Positions 54,675 through 63,011 of a stretch of DNA of 64,000 bases are shown one piece after another (position 1 is the stretch's first letter; each line of letters begins with the position of its first letter). The stretch is taken from contig VXME01000067.1 of NCBI GenBank assembly GCA_009861545.1, forward strand, positions 124,001 to 188,000, written 5' to 3'. The notes below the pieces were generated by a model, which was not told where the DNA came from, ran no database searches, and saw nothing but the letters and a program-made list of their open reading frames with translations. This stretch comes from Acidobacteriota bacterium (GTDB taxonomy: Bacteria > Acidobacteriota > Vicinamibacteria > Vicinamibacterales > UBA8438). The translations under genes were made by a program, and so were the position numbers.

Positions 54675-57074
54675 TCACTCGTTTCGCAGCGCGGCGGCGG
54701 TGTCGAGACGCACCGCTCGTCGCGCCGGCAGGTCGCAGGCCAGACCCCCGGCTGCCAGCAGAACAACCAGGCTCACACCCAGCGTCGCGGCGTCGTGCGG
54801 TGCGACCCCGTACAACTGGCTTGCCAAGAGCCTCATCAGCGGCACGGCGGCAGCCAGCCCCACCAGCGCCCCGGCAGCCACGAGCCGCATCCCCTGTCCG
54901 AGCACCATCCGCCGTACGGAGGTCTCGCGTGCGCCGAGCGCCACCCGGATCGCCAGCTCGCGGGTTCGTTGCCCGACGGCCAACATCAGGACGCCGTACA
55001 GCCCTGCCATCGCCAGGATCAGCGTGACCAGCGCGAGAAGACCGGAGAGCAGCGCCGGCGCCCGCCAGCGATCCAGCGATTCCTCGACGCGCTCGCTCAG
55101 GGTGCTCACATCGCTCAACGGCGCAGCCGGGTCGAGGTCGGCCAGCACCCGCCGAACGTGCTGCAGCATGACGCCCGGATTCGCCGGCGCGCGGGCGTGA
55201 ATGAACACGCGCGGGAAGAACCGCTGCGCGAGCGGGAGGTAAGCCAGTGGCCGGGCGGGTTCCGCCAGCGCGCCGTAACGCACGTCGTCCACCACGCCGA
55301 TCACGGTCCGATCCCCGCCGCTCCGCGGAAACGCGAGCACGCGCCCGACTGCCGTGCGGCCGGGCCAGAGACGCTCCGCCAGGGTGCGATTGACCACCGC
55401 GACGGGCGCGGACTCGGCACGATCCTCCGAGGTGAACTCCCGGCCCTCCAGCACGGCGATGCCCAACGTGCGGAAATAGTCCCCGGAGACCACGTTCCCC
55501 GAGACTTCCATCGAGGTCCCCGGGGTCTCCACCGCGACGGACAACTGAAAGACGCTGAGCGGGGTGTGCCACCCGAGCGCCGCCGAGGTGACCAGCCCGC
55601 CGGTCCGCAACTCGTCGAGGAGTCGTCGATAGAGGACATGCCCCTCGGCTGCCGCGTAGCCGGCGGTGTGAAGCTGCGCGACCAGGATGTCCCGCGGGAC
55701 GAATCCGGGCGGCGTCGACGCGACGCCGTGGGCGCTGCGCAGCAGAAGCCCCGCGGCGACCACCAGGACACCGGACACCGCGACCTGCATGGCGACCAGC
55801 GCGGCCTGGCGTCCGCCGCGGCCCGTCACCCTGGGATTCGGCGCCGCCGGGAGCGCCGGTGGCCGCCCCGCCGTCATCAGCAGCACGCCGAGGCAGACGA
55901 TCACCCAGGCCGCGCCGGCGACGGCCAGCATCCAGAGCACAACGCCCGTGTCCAGGGATACGGCCGGCCCCAGCGGCGCCAGTTGCGGCAACGTCGAGAC
56001 GACCGGCCCCACCCATCGCAATGCCATCGACGCGGCGAGCACGCCGGCGCCTACCAGTACCAGCATCTCGGCGGCGAACGGACGAACGAGGGCGAGGCGC
56101 GACGCCCCCAGCGCCCGCCGCACCGCCAGCTCGTGCGCCTGCTCGGCGCCACGCGTCAGCAGCAGCAGGACCAGGTTGCTGCAGGCGGCAAGGAGAAAGA
56201 TCCCCGTGATCAGCACCAAGAGAGTCAGGAACCGGGTGGCCTCCCGGTGATACTCGGGACCGAGCCGGGCGTGATTGAGCGGCCGGGCGACGAACCGCCA
56301 GTCCTCGGTCCGGGCGGCGGCCACGTCGGCGGGCAAGCGAGCCTTGGCGAGCGCCGCCAGGACCGCGGCGTCGCCGCGGGACGTGGACGGGAACAGCCTT
56401 CCCACCGTGTGCAGCCAGCGCGCCGCCGGGCCGAGGAGAATGCCGGCGCTGTCGGGCAGGAGTTGGGACAACGCCGACACGGGAACCCAGAAGTCCGGCT
56501 CGTGGGCCGGACCGGGAAGCGGGTTGGCGGCGATGCCGACGACCGTGAACGCTTGCGGCCCCAGGCGCACGGTGCGCCCGACGAGCTCGGGGTCCCGGCC
56601 GAATTGCGACGTCCAGGCGCGGTGGGACACGACGGCCACGGCCGCGGCGGCGGCCGGGTCGTCGTCGGGTGGAGCCAGCAGCCGGCCGTGCGCCGGCGCC
56701 GCCCCCAGCACCGTGAAGAAGTTGCCGGACACGAGTGCGACGTTCACCCGGGTCGGGGCGCCTCCGGCAACGAGCGTGAAGTCGAACGGTCCGAAGGTCG
56801 CGAGCGAGAACGCCTGCGCCCCCGCGGCGCGCAACTGCAGGTACTCGGGATGGCTCAGCGGGGAGAAACGACCGTCGTCGAACCGCAGCTGCAGCGTGAA
56901 GAGCCGCTCCGAGTCGGCCAGGTCGAGCGGTCGCCAGAAGTGCCGATCCACCGTCGACAGCACGACGGCGGGGATGCTGAACGCGAGCGCCAGCGTCAGC
57001 ACGACGGTTGCCGCAAACGCGCGGCGGCCGGCCAGCGAACGCAACGCGCGGCGGAGATCACCCGGCACGGCCAT
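54675..57074 (-). CDS. ABC permease of the ADOP/MacB type (acidobacterial duplicated orphan permease)
   Basis: 799 aa. Duplicated FtsX layout: N-terminal helix (FAATVVLTLALAFSIPAVVL), MacB-like periplasmic domain (about residues 50-270), three helices with EQAHELAVRRALGASRLALVRPF, then a second helix, periplasmic domain (ending near LSERVEESL) and three helices with RTRELAIRVALGARETSVRRMV and the ending LDTAAALRNE. No ATPase lies nearby, the reason the family is called orphan. The family is typical of Acidobacteriota and supports the lineage call. Its substrate and role are unknown. Confidence 0.9.
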   Translation of the reverse strand: MAVPGDLRRALRSLAGRRAFAATVVLTLALAFSIPAVVLSTVDRHFWRPLDLADSERLFTLQLRFDDGRFSPLSHPEYLQLRAAGAQAFSLATFGPFDFTLVAGGAPTRVNVALVSGNFFTVLGAAPAHGRLLAPPDDDPAAAAAVAVVSHRAWTSQFGRDPELVGRTVRLGPQAFTVVGIAANPLPGPAHEPDFWVPVSALSQLLPDSAGILLGPAARWLHTVGRLFPSTSRGDAAVLAALAKARLPADVAAARTEDWRFVARPLNHARLGPEYHREATRFLTLLVLITGIFLLAACSNLVLLLLTRGAEQAHELAVRRALGASRLALVRPFAAEMLVLVGAGVLAASMALRWVGPVVSTLPQLAPLGPAVSLDTGVVLWMLAVAGAAWVIVCLGVLLMTAGRPPALPAAPNPRVTGRGGRQAALVAMQVAVSGVLVVAAGLLLRSAHGVASTPPGFVPRDILVAQLHTAGYAAAEGHVLYRRLLDELRTGGLVTSAALGWHTPLSVFQLSVAVETPGTSMEVSGNVVSGDYFRTLGIAVLEGREFTSEDRAESAPVAVVNRTLAERLWPGRTAVGRVLAFPRSGGDRTVIGVVDDVRYGALAEPARPLAYLPLAQRFFPRVFIHARAPANPGVMLQHVRRVLADLDPAAPLSDVSTLSERVEESLDRWRAPALLSGLLALVTLILAMAGLYGVLMLAVGQRTRELAIRVALGARETSVRRMVLGQGMRLVAAGALVGLAAAVPLMRLLASQLYGVAPHDAATLGVSLVVLLAAGGLACDLPARRAVRLDTAAALRNE

Positions 57075-57153
57075 CGATCATGCCGGTGCCGTCGATGCCG
57101 CGCAAAGGTTGTTCGGCAACTTTAGTTTTGGCCGAACTCGACAAATTCGAGAG

Positions 57154-57903
57154 TCAGGCCGCGGCCGGCGCCGCACGCCCGAACTTCCGCCGGTAGTACC
57201 GGGTCCAGACGACTATGGCCGGAATGCCAACGGCCGTCGGCAGGATCCACGGCACGATGGCCAGCGGCCCCGCGAGCTCGTAAGCCCACACGCGCTGCGC
57301 CCCGAAGACGATGAACGCGGTGTGGAAGGCAATGCCGCCCCCGAGCATCGACCCGAGGTGGCTGTAGAACCAACTCATGTGCTCCGCCCCCGGGTTGCGC
57401 ATCAGCCGCAGCATGCTCGATCCCGTGAAGAGACCGATGGGGCTCAGCCCCAGCAAGATGGGCGAGCTGTCGGACCACACCCCCAGCGCGAACGCGATGA
57501 CGGCGACGCTGCCGCCGATGGACGCCCAGGCGAGCGCTTCGTGGAAGGGCGTTCGGAGCGTCTCGGGCGACTTTCTTGTCGCTACCACGCGAATCGCGTG
57601 CCGCACCGTGGCGAAGGTCACCACCCCGAGATAGCCGAGAAAGACCGCGAAGCCGTAGAGGTCGGGCCGGTCTGCGAAAGCGATGCCCTGCGCCTGATAG
57701 GAGACGACCCGCCCCACCGACACGGTGACCGCCGAAACCGTCACGACGTAGGCGCAGTAGGTGAAGACGCTGCCGGCGTACACGTGCAGCCGGCCGCCCT
57801 TGCGGGCCAACACCGGGATCCAGAACGCCGCCAGGCCGACGAACCCGGTGGCGACGTGCGCCAGGACGAGAGCGTTCATCACCAGGGCCGCGATGGTCGT
57901 CAT
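57154..57903 (-). CDS. Multi-helix membrane protein (DUF2306-like)
   Basis: 249 aa, about seven helices, with His residues in membrane loops (LAHVATGFVGLAAFWIPVLARKGGRLHVYAG, HMSWFYSHLGSMLGGGIAFHTAF). The 'GGRLHxxAG' start resembles DUF2306 proteins. The ATG overlaps the PadR gene stop (ATGA), so it is probably the regulator's target operon partner. Function unknown. Confidence 0.75.
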   Translation of the reverse strand: MTTIAALVMNALVLAHVATGFVGLAAFWIPVLARKGGRLHVYAGSVFTYCAYVVTVSAVTVSVGRVVSYQAQGIAFADRPDLYGFAVFLGYLGVVTFATVRHAIRVVATRKSPETLRTPFHEALAWASIGGSVAVIAFALGVWSDSSPILLGLSPIGLFTGSSMLRLMRNPGAEHMSWFYSHLGSMLGGGIAFHTAFIVFGAQRVWAYELAGPLAIVPWILPTAVGIPAIVVWTRYYRRKFGRAAPAAA

Positions 57904-58517
57904 GCCGGATCCTCCTGCTGTTCTAGCGATTCGTCGTGCGGTGCCGAAGCCGCACCGCGCGTACCTGCCAGGCGGCGGTCGATCGCCTCCAGCGTCTCGT
58001 CGCACCAGGCCACCTTCGACCCGATGGAGTGAATGCCCATCCGGAGCGCCGCGAACTGGTGGAACCCCGCGTCGCTGTAGCGCTCCGGCGCATCGCCGTA
58101 GGCGGCAATCACGTCCCGCTCCACCGCCCACAGTTGGGCAAGCCAGCGCGAGAGGTGGTCGCGGAGCGCCGTCATGAACGCGCGGGTCTCGTGGAGGTCG
58201 CCGACCGCGTCCATGAAGTAGAGCTGGGCGAGGTAGGCGAACCGCTCCGTGCCGACGGCGGGACCGCCGCGCAGCCAGCGCAGCAGCTCCGCGCGGCCCT
58301 CCTCCGTCAGCGTGTAGACCTTGCGGTTCGGCCCCTTCGGCGACGGCTCGAGCCGGCTGCGGAGCATCCGCCGCTGCTCCAGGCGCTTGAGGGTGGGGTA
58401 GATCTGGCTCAGCTCGGCGGACCAGAAGTGCCGCACGCTCTCGCTGAACGCGTTCTTGAGGTCGTAGCCGGTGGCCGGCTCGCGGAGCAGGCCGAGGAGG
58501 ATGTGGTCGAGGCTCAT
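57900..58517 (-). CDS. PadR-family transcriptional regulator
   Basis: 205 aa. The N-terminal winged helix matches PadR: SLDHILLGLLREPATGYDLKNAFSESVRHFWSAELSQIYPTLKRLEQRRML and KVYTLTEEGRAELLRWL (residues 2-85). The C-terminal helical dimerisation and ligand domain is at about 90-180 (Vir_reg-like), followed by an acidic tail. PadR proteins are repressors released by phenolics or drugs and usually control their own operon. An AT-rich promoter with repeated elements lies just upstream. Confidence 0.92.
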   Translation of the reverse strand: MSLDHILLGLLREPATGYDLKNAFSESVRHFWSAELSQIYPTLKRLEQRRMLRSRLEPSPKGPNRKVYTLTEEGRAELLRWLRGGPAVGTERFAYLAQLYFMDAVGDLHETRAFMTALRDHLSRWLAQLWAVERDVIAAYGDAPERYSDAGFHQFAALRMGIHSIGSKVAWCDETLEAIDRRLAGTRGAASAPHDESLEQQEDPA

Positions 58518-58524
58518 GCGGCTA

Positions 58525-58567
58525 TATCAATGCAGACATAGCAACTATATAAAGGCAGGCATAGCGT
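58525..58567 (-). promoter_or_regulatory. PadR operon promoter/operator region
   Basis: The most AT-rich stretch nearby. On the minus strand TATAGT (58549-58544) fits a -10. On the plus strand GCAGACATAGC (58532-58542) and GCAGGCATAGC (58555-58565) are direct repeats with 10 of 11 matches, 23 bp apart, flanking the -10. They are plausible autoregulatory sites. The remaining 58568-58703 shows no gene. Confidence 0.5.
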
Positions 58568-58703
58568 GTCAAGCGGGGTCGGCGGCCCGTCCCACAATCC
58601 TCGAATCGGCTACGATTGCCGACAGCCATCCGGTGATCGAGCCGGCGTTGCGGAAGGCCCAGGCCAGGAGCATCGGGGCCGGCGACCTTCCGCAGGCAAG
58701 GGG

Positions 58704-59714
58704 TTACGGCTCCAGGTGCACTTCGGCGAGCGCGATCCCCCGCTCGCCGGCGACCGCGTACAGGAAGTAGACGCGGCCGTCCTCCTCGAAGATCGCCGGG
58801 TCGCGCAACTGGTTCACCGGGACGTTGATGGCGCCGCCGCGGGACGGCTCCACCGGCAGGTCCGCGCCCTCCCAGGGCCGCTCCGGGCGCAGGACCTCCA
58901 CCCGCCCGGTCGCCCTCCAGTCCCGCCAGTCGCCGGACAGGTCGATGCTCGCCAGCCACACCCGCTCCGGCGCGTCGCCCCGCTCGGTCCAGAAGACGTA
59001 CAGCCGGTCGCCCCGCTGCAGCAGGGCCGAATGCCGCATGTTCGGGTTGAACAGGCTCGGTCCCTCCTCGAAGCCGGTCAGGCCGTCGTGCGAGCGGTAC
59101 ATCACGCCCGGCATGGCCAGCGCATACCAGTAGCCGTCGTGCGGGAAGGCGCGGAAGTACGGCCGGCCGAGGATCTCCGGACGCGCTTCGAAGTGCAGCC
59201 CGTCCTTCGAAACCGCCGCGCGGGTGACCTGGGGGCCGCGCTCCCGCCCGTGGACGTACATCACGATCTCCTGCCGCTCATCGACGACGTGCACGTCCGG
59301 CGACGCGATGTGCGCGTACGCCCCTGCCGGGTTCGGCGAGTCGGCGCCGCAGGGCGGGCAGGTGGCGGGGAAGTGCGACTGCTCGATCTGCAGCGTTCCC
59401 GGCTCGTGCATCGTCCACGGTCCGGCGAGGTCGTCCGCGTAGGCGAGCCGGATGTAGATGCCGCGGTGATCGGCGAAGTACAGGTAGTAGCGGCCGAGGG
59501 GATTCTCCACCCAGTCGGGCACGCGAATCAGCGACGGCCCGGCGATGTTGCTCCCCATCCGTCCGTCCATGTCGGGAGCGATGATGGGACGATCGAGCAG
59601 GCGCTCGATGCGGATGGTCTGCGCCGCGGCCGGCTGAGGCGCTGCGGCAAGCAGGACGATCGTCGCCGGCGCGAGGACCGCGAGACCGTGGGATAGTCGC
59701 TGTATCGAACGCAT
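58704..59714 (-). CDS. Exported five-bladed beta-propeller protein (glycosidase-like, GH43/GH32/DUF type)
   Basis: 336 aa from ATG at 59714 (GGAGAG upstream). The signal peptide ends at PAAAQ. The mature start IERLLDRPIIAPDMDGRMGSNIAGPSLIRVPDW, then YYLYFADHRGIYIRLAYADDLAGPW, AHIASPDVHVVDERQEIVMYVHG and LRDPAIFEEDGRVYFLYAVAGE are typical of the furanosidase/levanase-like propeller, with acidic residues at the blade starts. Activity unproven; one of the usual catalytic acids is not certain. First gene after a SoxCD pair on the same strand (55-bp gap). Confidence 0.75.
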   Translation of the reverse strand: MRSIQRLSHGLAVLAPATIVLLAAAPQPAAAQTIRIERLLDRPIIAPDMDGRMGSNIAGPSLIRVPDWVENPLGRYYLYFADHRGIYIRLAYADDLAGPWTMHEPGTLQIEQSHFPATCPPCGADSPNPAGAYAHIASPDVHVVDERQEIVMYVHGRERGPQVTRAAVSKDGLHFEARPEILGRPYFRAFPHDGYWYALAMPGVMYRSHDGLTGFEEGPSLFNPNMRHSALLQRGDRLYVFWTERGDAPERVWLASIDLSGDWRDWRATGRVEVLRPERPWEGADLPVEPSRGGAINVPVNQLRDPAIFEEDGRVYFLYAVAGERGIALAEVHLEP

Positions 59715-59768
59715 GACGTCTCTCCTCGCCGTCCGGCCGCGTGCCGGGCCCGGCGTGTTCTGCAACGG

Positions 59769-60341
59769 CTACCGGGCGGCGATGTCCGGGCGCGGGTCGG
59801 GCACGAACCCGTCCCGGTTCGGCATCTCGATGCGCGGCAGCGCGGCGGCATCGATCCGATCGTCCTCGCCGACGAGATCGTTGAGGAACAGCACGTAGGC
59901 GACGGCGCCGTACACTTCGTCCGCCGTCAGCGATCCGGGCTGGTTGAACGGCATGGCGCGGTACACGTAGTCCCACAGCGTCGTGGCCGCCGGCCAGTAG
60001 CTGCCCACGGTCTTGCGCGCCTCGTTGGTCGCCAGCGAGTCCCGTCCGCCGGCCAGCCGGTCGTCCGGCCCCTCCGTGCCGGTCGGGCCGTGACACGCGG
60101 CGCAACGGCGCTCGTACACCGCCCTTCCGGCGGCCGCGGTGGCCCCGCCGGGCGGCAGCTCGACGCCTGCGGGTCCCACGATGGCCCCCCAGCCGGCGAT
60201 GTCCGCCGCCGTCGCCGGGCGTCCCAGCCCGAGTGTCTGCGCCCCGGCTCCAGCGACGCACAACACCGCGCACAGAAACAGCCCGACTGCCGCGCGGGTC
60301 GGTCCGGGGAATGCGGCGCCCGGTTCGCCCCCCCTACACAT
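59769..60341 (-). CDS. Monohaem cytochrome c, SoxD-like subunit
   Basis: 190 aa. N-terminal signal (about residues 15-35). Class I haem site C80-A-A-C83-H84 and a probable axial Met130 in YRAMPFNQPGSL; the C-terminal tail DGFVPDPRPDIAAR is typical of SoxD-type cytochromes. It overlaps the SoxC-like gene by 8 bp, so it is probably its electron acceptor, passing electrons on towards a cytochrome oxidase. Confidence 0.85.
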   Translation of the reverse strand: MCRGGEPGAAFPGPTRAAVGLFLCAVLCVAGAGAQTLGLGRPATAADIAGWGAIVGPAGVELPPGGATAAAGRAVYERRCAACHGPTGTEGPDDRLAGGRDSLATNEARKTVGSYWPAATTLWDYVYRAMPFNQPGSLTADEVYGAVAYVLFLNDLVGEDDRIDAAALPRIEMPNRDGFVPDPRPDIAAR

Positions 60342-61569
60342 CGACGTTCTCCACGGCGCCGTCGCGGGCGACGCGCCAGCCCTGGATGGCGTTGTTGTGG
60401 TAACTGGACCGCGTGCCGCGTACCGCGATCAACGCCGCGCGGGTCGGCTGGACGTCGCCCGTCTCGTCGATGCAGCGCGACGCCAGGACGGTCTCCGCGC
60501 CGTCCCAGCGCCAGTCGAAGCGGAACCGCGTATGCGCGAGCGGCAGCACCGGATCCTGCAGCCGCGCCGCGGCCCACGACCGGCCGCCGTCGGTCGACAC
60601 CTCGACCCGGGCGACGCGGCCGCGGCCGGACCAGGCCAACCCGCTGATCTGATGGAAGCCGGGACCGGCGAGCCGCTGCCCGCCGGAGGGCCGGGTGATG
60701 ACCGACTTGGCGTCCATGACGAACGTGTACTGCCGCGCCGCGCCGTTCGGCATCAGGTCGGTGTACTTCGCGGTCTCTTCGCGGGTCAGGTACGACCGGT
60801 CGACGACTCGCAGCCGGCGCAGCCACTTGATCGAGATGTTGCCCTCCCAGCCCGGGATCAGCAGCCGCAGCGGATAACCCTGGGCCGGCCGCAACGCCTC
60901 GCCGTTCTGCCCGTAGGCCACCAGCGTGTCGTCGAGCGCCTTGTCCAGAGGCACGCTCCGGGTCATCCGGCAGGCGTCGGCTCCCTCGGCCACGAGCCAC
61001 GCGGCGTCGCCCCGCACCCCCGCCTCGGCGAGCAGCACCGACACCGGCACCCCCGTCCACTCGCCGCAGCTCGTCATGCCGAACGCCGCCTGCGCGTCGG
61101 TGTCCGGCGCGGCCGGCGACCACTTGATGCGGCCGTTCCCGGAGCACTCGACGAAGCGGACGCGGGTGACCGCCGGCATGCGCCGGAGGTCGTCCATCGA
61201 GAAGACCAGCGGCCGTTCGACGAGCCCGTCGACCAGCAGTCGGTGACCGGACGGATCGATGTCGGGAATCCCGGCGTGATGCCGCTCGAAGTGCAGCGCC
61301 GACGGGGTGATGGCGCCGTCGAGATCCTGGAGCGGCGTCAGGCTGCCCGCGGCCTGCTCGTAGCGCGACCCGCGCACGCGGCGCAGCGCCGTCTCGAATC
61401 TCGACCGCTCGCCGTAGCCGCTCACGCCGGCCCCGAGCCGCCGGCCGGACGATCCCTGTCCCGCCGCGGTCCCCGGTGCGACTACCGCCGCGGCCGAGCC
61501 GAGCGCGGCCGCCTTCAGGAAGCCGCGCCGGCTGTGCGCCAATCCGGCTCGTGTCTGCTCGCCTGGCAT
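60334..61569 (-). CDS. soxC: SoxC-like sulfite/sulfane dehydrogenase, molybdopterin subunit
   Basis: 411 aa. Twin-arginine leader SRRGFLKAAALGSAAA. Molybdopterin domain: SALHFERHHAGIPDIDPSGH, LVDGLVERPLVFSMDDLRR, RFVECSGNGR with the Mo-ligand Cys142, GEWTGVPVSVLL, GYPLRLLIPGWEGNISIKWL. The C-terminal dimerisation domain has VEVSTDGGRSWAAARL. In the Sox pathway SoxCD oxidises the sulfane sulfur on SoxY; stand-alone relatives oxidise sulfite. No soxXYZAB genes are in the window, so a sulfite dehydrogenase role is equally possible. Confidence 0.9.
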   Translation of the reverse strand: MPGEQTRAGLAHSRRGFLKAAALGSAAAVVAPGTAAGQGSSGRRLGAGVSGYGERSRFETALRRVRGSRYEQAAGSLTPLQDLDGAITPSALHFERHHAGIPDIDPSGHRLLVDGLVERPLVFSMDDLRRMPAVTRVRFVECSGNGRIKWSPAAPDTDAQAAFGMTSCGEWTGVPVSVLLAEAGVRGDAAWLVAEGADACRMTRSVPLDKALDDTLVAYGQNGEALRPAQGYPLRLLIPGWEGNISIKWLRRLRVVDRSYLTREETAKYTDLMPNGAARQYTFVMDAKSVITRPSGGQRLAGPGFHQISGLAWSGRGRVARVEVSTDGGRSWAAARLQDPVLPLAHTRFRFDWRWDGAETVLASRCIDETGDVQPTRAALIAVRGTRSSYHNNAIQGWRVARDGAVENVDV

Positions 61570-61642
61570 CGGGTCCTCCTCCCAAGCACTCGAAGATCCA
61601 GTTCGCCGCCGGCCGCCGGTCGAGCGTCTGCTCCGCCCCGTG

Positions 61643-61667
61643 AGTCTGCGCCGCGGGAACGGCGCAG
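61643..61667. repeat. Intergenic palindromic element, copy C
   Basis: AGTCTGCGCCG (61643-61653), loop CGGGAA, CGGCGCAG (61660-61667): 8-bp stem. The left arm is identical to copy B, the right arm has diverged. It lies in the 160-bp spacer between the hydrolase and soxC genes. Confidence 0.5.
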
Positions 61668-61729
61668 CCCCCCAGGGGGGTCAAGCCCCGTTTGGGCGGC
61701 AAACGGAGCCGCAGGGGACGATTGTCGGG

Positions 61730-62770
61730 CTACTGCTGGCGTCCCTCCCCTCCCGCCTCGATCGCCGCGGTGGCGAAAAAGCGGATCAGCTCGGCGTTGA
61801 CGATGTCCGGGACCTCCTCGTGGGGGTTGTGGCCGACGTTCGGGATGAGAAACACCTCCCCGTTGGGGAGGATCCCGGCGGCCCGCCGCGCGTTGTCGGG
61901 GAACTCCGGCCCGTCGATCTCGCCGCCGAGGATGAGAGTCTTCGCCTCGATATGCGGCCAGTCGTCGACGACCGTATCCATGGAGCGCAGGTTGCCGCCG
62001 AGACGGCGCACGTAGGCGAGCCGCGGCCAGTCGCCGCTGAGCCGCTGGCCGTGCCGGATCCGGAGGTGGTCCAGGAACGCCGGTTTCCACTCCACGTAGC
62101 GCCGCGTGTCGGTCCGCACGTCCGCCTCGTAGGCGGCCTGCAGATCCGGATCGGCGTCGATTCCGCCGTCGAACGGATTGAATCCGCGGCCGGGGCGCCT
62201 GTCGGTCAGGCCGACCTGGTTGATGGTGACCAGGTGCGTCGTCTTCTCCGGGTAGAGGAAGGCGAAGCGCGTCGCCATCTGCCCGCCGATCGAGTGCCCG
62301 ACGATGGCCGCCTGCTCGATGCCAAGGTGCTCCATGAGGCGGGCCGTGTTCGAGGCGTGCAGGCTCATGCTGTACGGCAGGATCGGCTTGGACGACTTGC
62401 CCCAGCCGAGCCGGTCCTTGACGACGACCCGGTAGCCCGCCTCGGTGAGCGCCTCGATCTGGCTCTTCCAGTACCAGCCGTAGTAGCTGCCCCCGTGGTG
62501 GAAGACGACGGCGCGGCCGTTCGCCGGACCCGCGGGCGCGACGTCCATGTAGGCGATCCGCACATCCTGGCCGAAGACCCGGAAGTTCATGAACTCGACC
62601 GGATGCGGATACTCGAAGCCTTCCAGGTTGATCGAGATCGGCCCCCACTCGGCGGGCGGCTCGGGCGGCGGATGATGAGACTGCGCAGAGACCGCGCCCG
62701 GGACGAGGGCCAGCACGGCGACGAGCAACAGCGCGACACGCGCGCGTGAAACGGGGCGTTCTATCGTCAT
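61730..62770 (-). CDS. Exported alpha/beta hydrolase
   Basis: 346 aa from ATG at 62770 (GGGAGG upstream). The signal peptide ends at AVSAQS. Alpha/beta-hydrolase motifs: VVFHHGGSYYGWYW (oxyanion region), nucleophile Ser in AAIVGHSIGGQMATR, acid in LGGEIDGPEF, and catalytic His in PNVGHNPHEE. The position fits epoxide hydrolase, haloalkane dehalogenase or peptidase S33 relatives; with Ser as nucleophile an esterase or peptidase role is more likely. Substrate unknown. Confidence 0.87.
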   Translation of the reverse strand: MTIERPVSRARVALLLVAVLALVPGAVSAQSHHPPPEPPAEWGPISINLEGFEYPHPVEFMNFRVFGQDVRIAYMDVAPAGPANGRAVVFHHGGSYYGWYWKSQIEALTEAGYRVVVKDRLGWGKSSKPILPYSMSLHASNTARLMEHLGIEQAAIVGHSIGGQMATRFAFLYPEKTTHLVTINQVGLTDRRPGRGFNPFDGGIDADPDLQAAYEADVRTDTRRYVEWKPAFLDHLRIRHGQRLSGDWPRLAYVRRLGGNLRSMDTVVDDWPHIEAKTLILGGEIDGPEFPDNARRAAGILPNGEVFLIPNVGHNPHEEVPDIVNAELIRFFATAAIEAGGEGRQQ

Positions 62771-63011
62771 TGATCCTCCCTGTCGCTGCATGGTTGCCAT
62801 GCTAGCCCGAAAACCGTCGCACCGTGGCTCCGATCGCCGCCCAACCCGGCCTGCCCGGGAGTCCGCACCGGTTCTCGGCGCCGACTCCCGGCACCGGGTC
62901 CCGTCCGGCGTCGGGACGACGAAGTCCAAGGGGCTTGCGAACGGAGGCGGCCTGCGCCATCATGGGCGCTTCGGGACAATACGACGTCAACCTCCCAGGA
63001 GGGGTTTTGAG

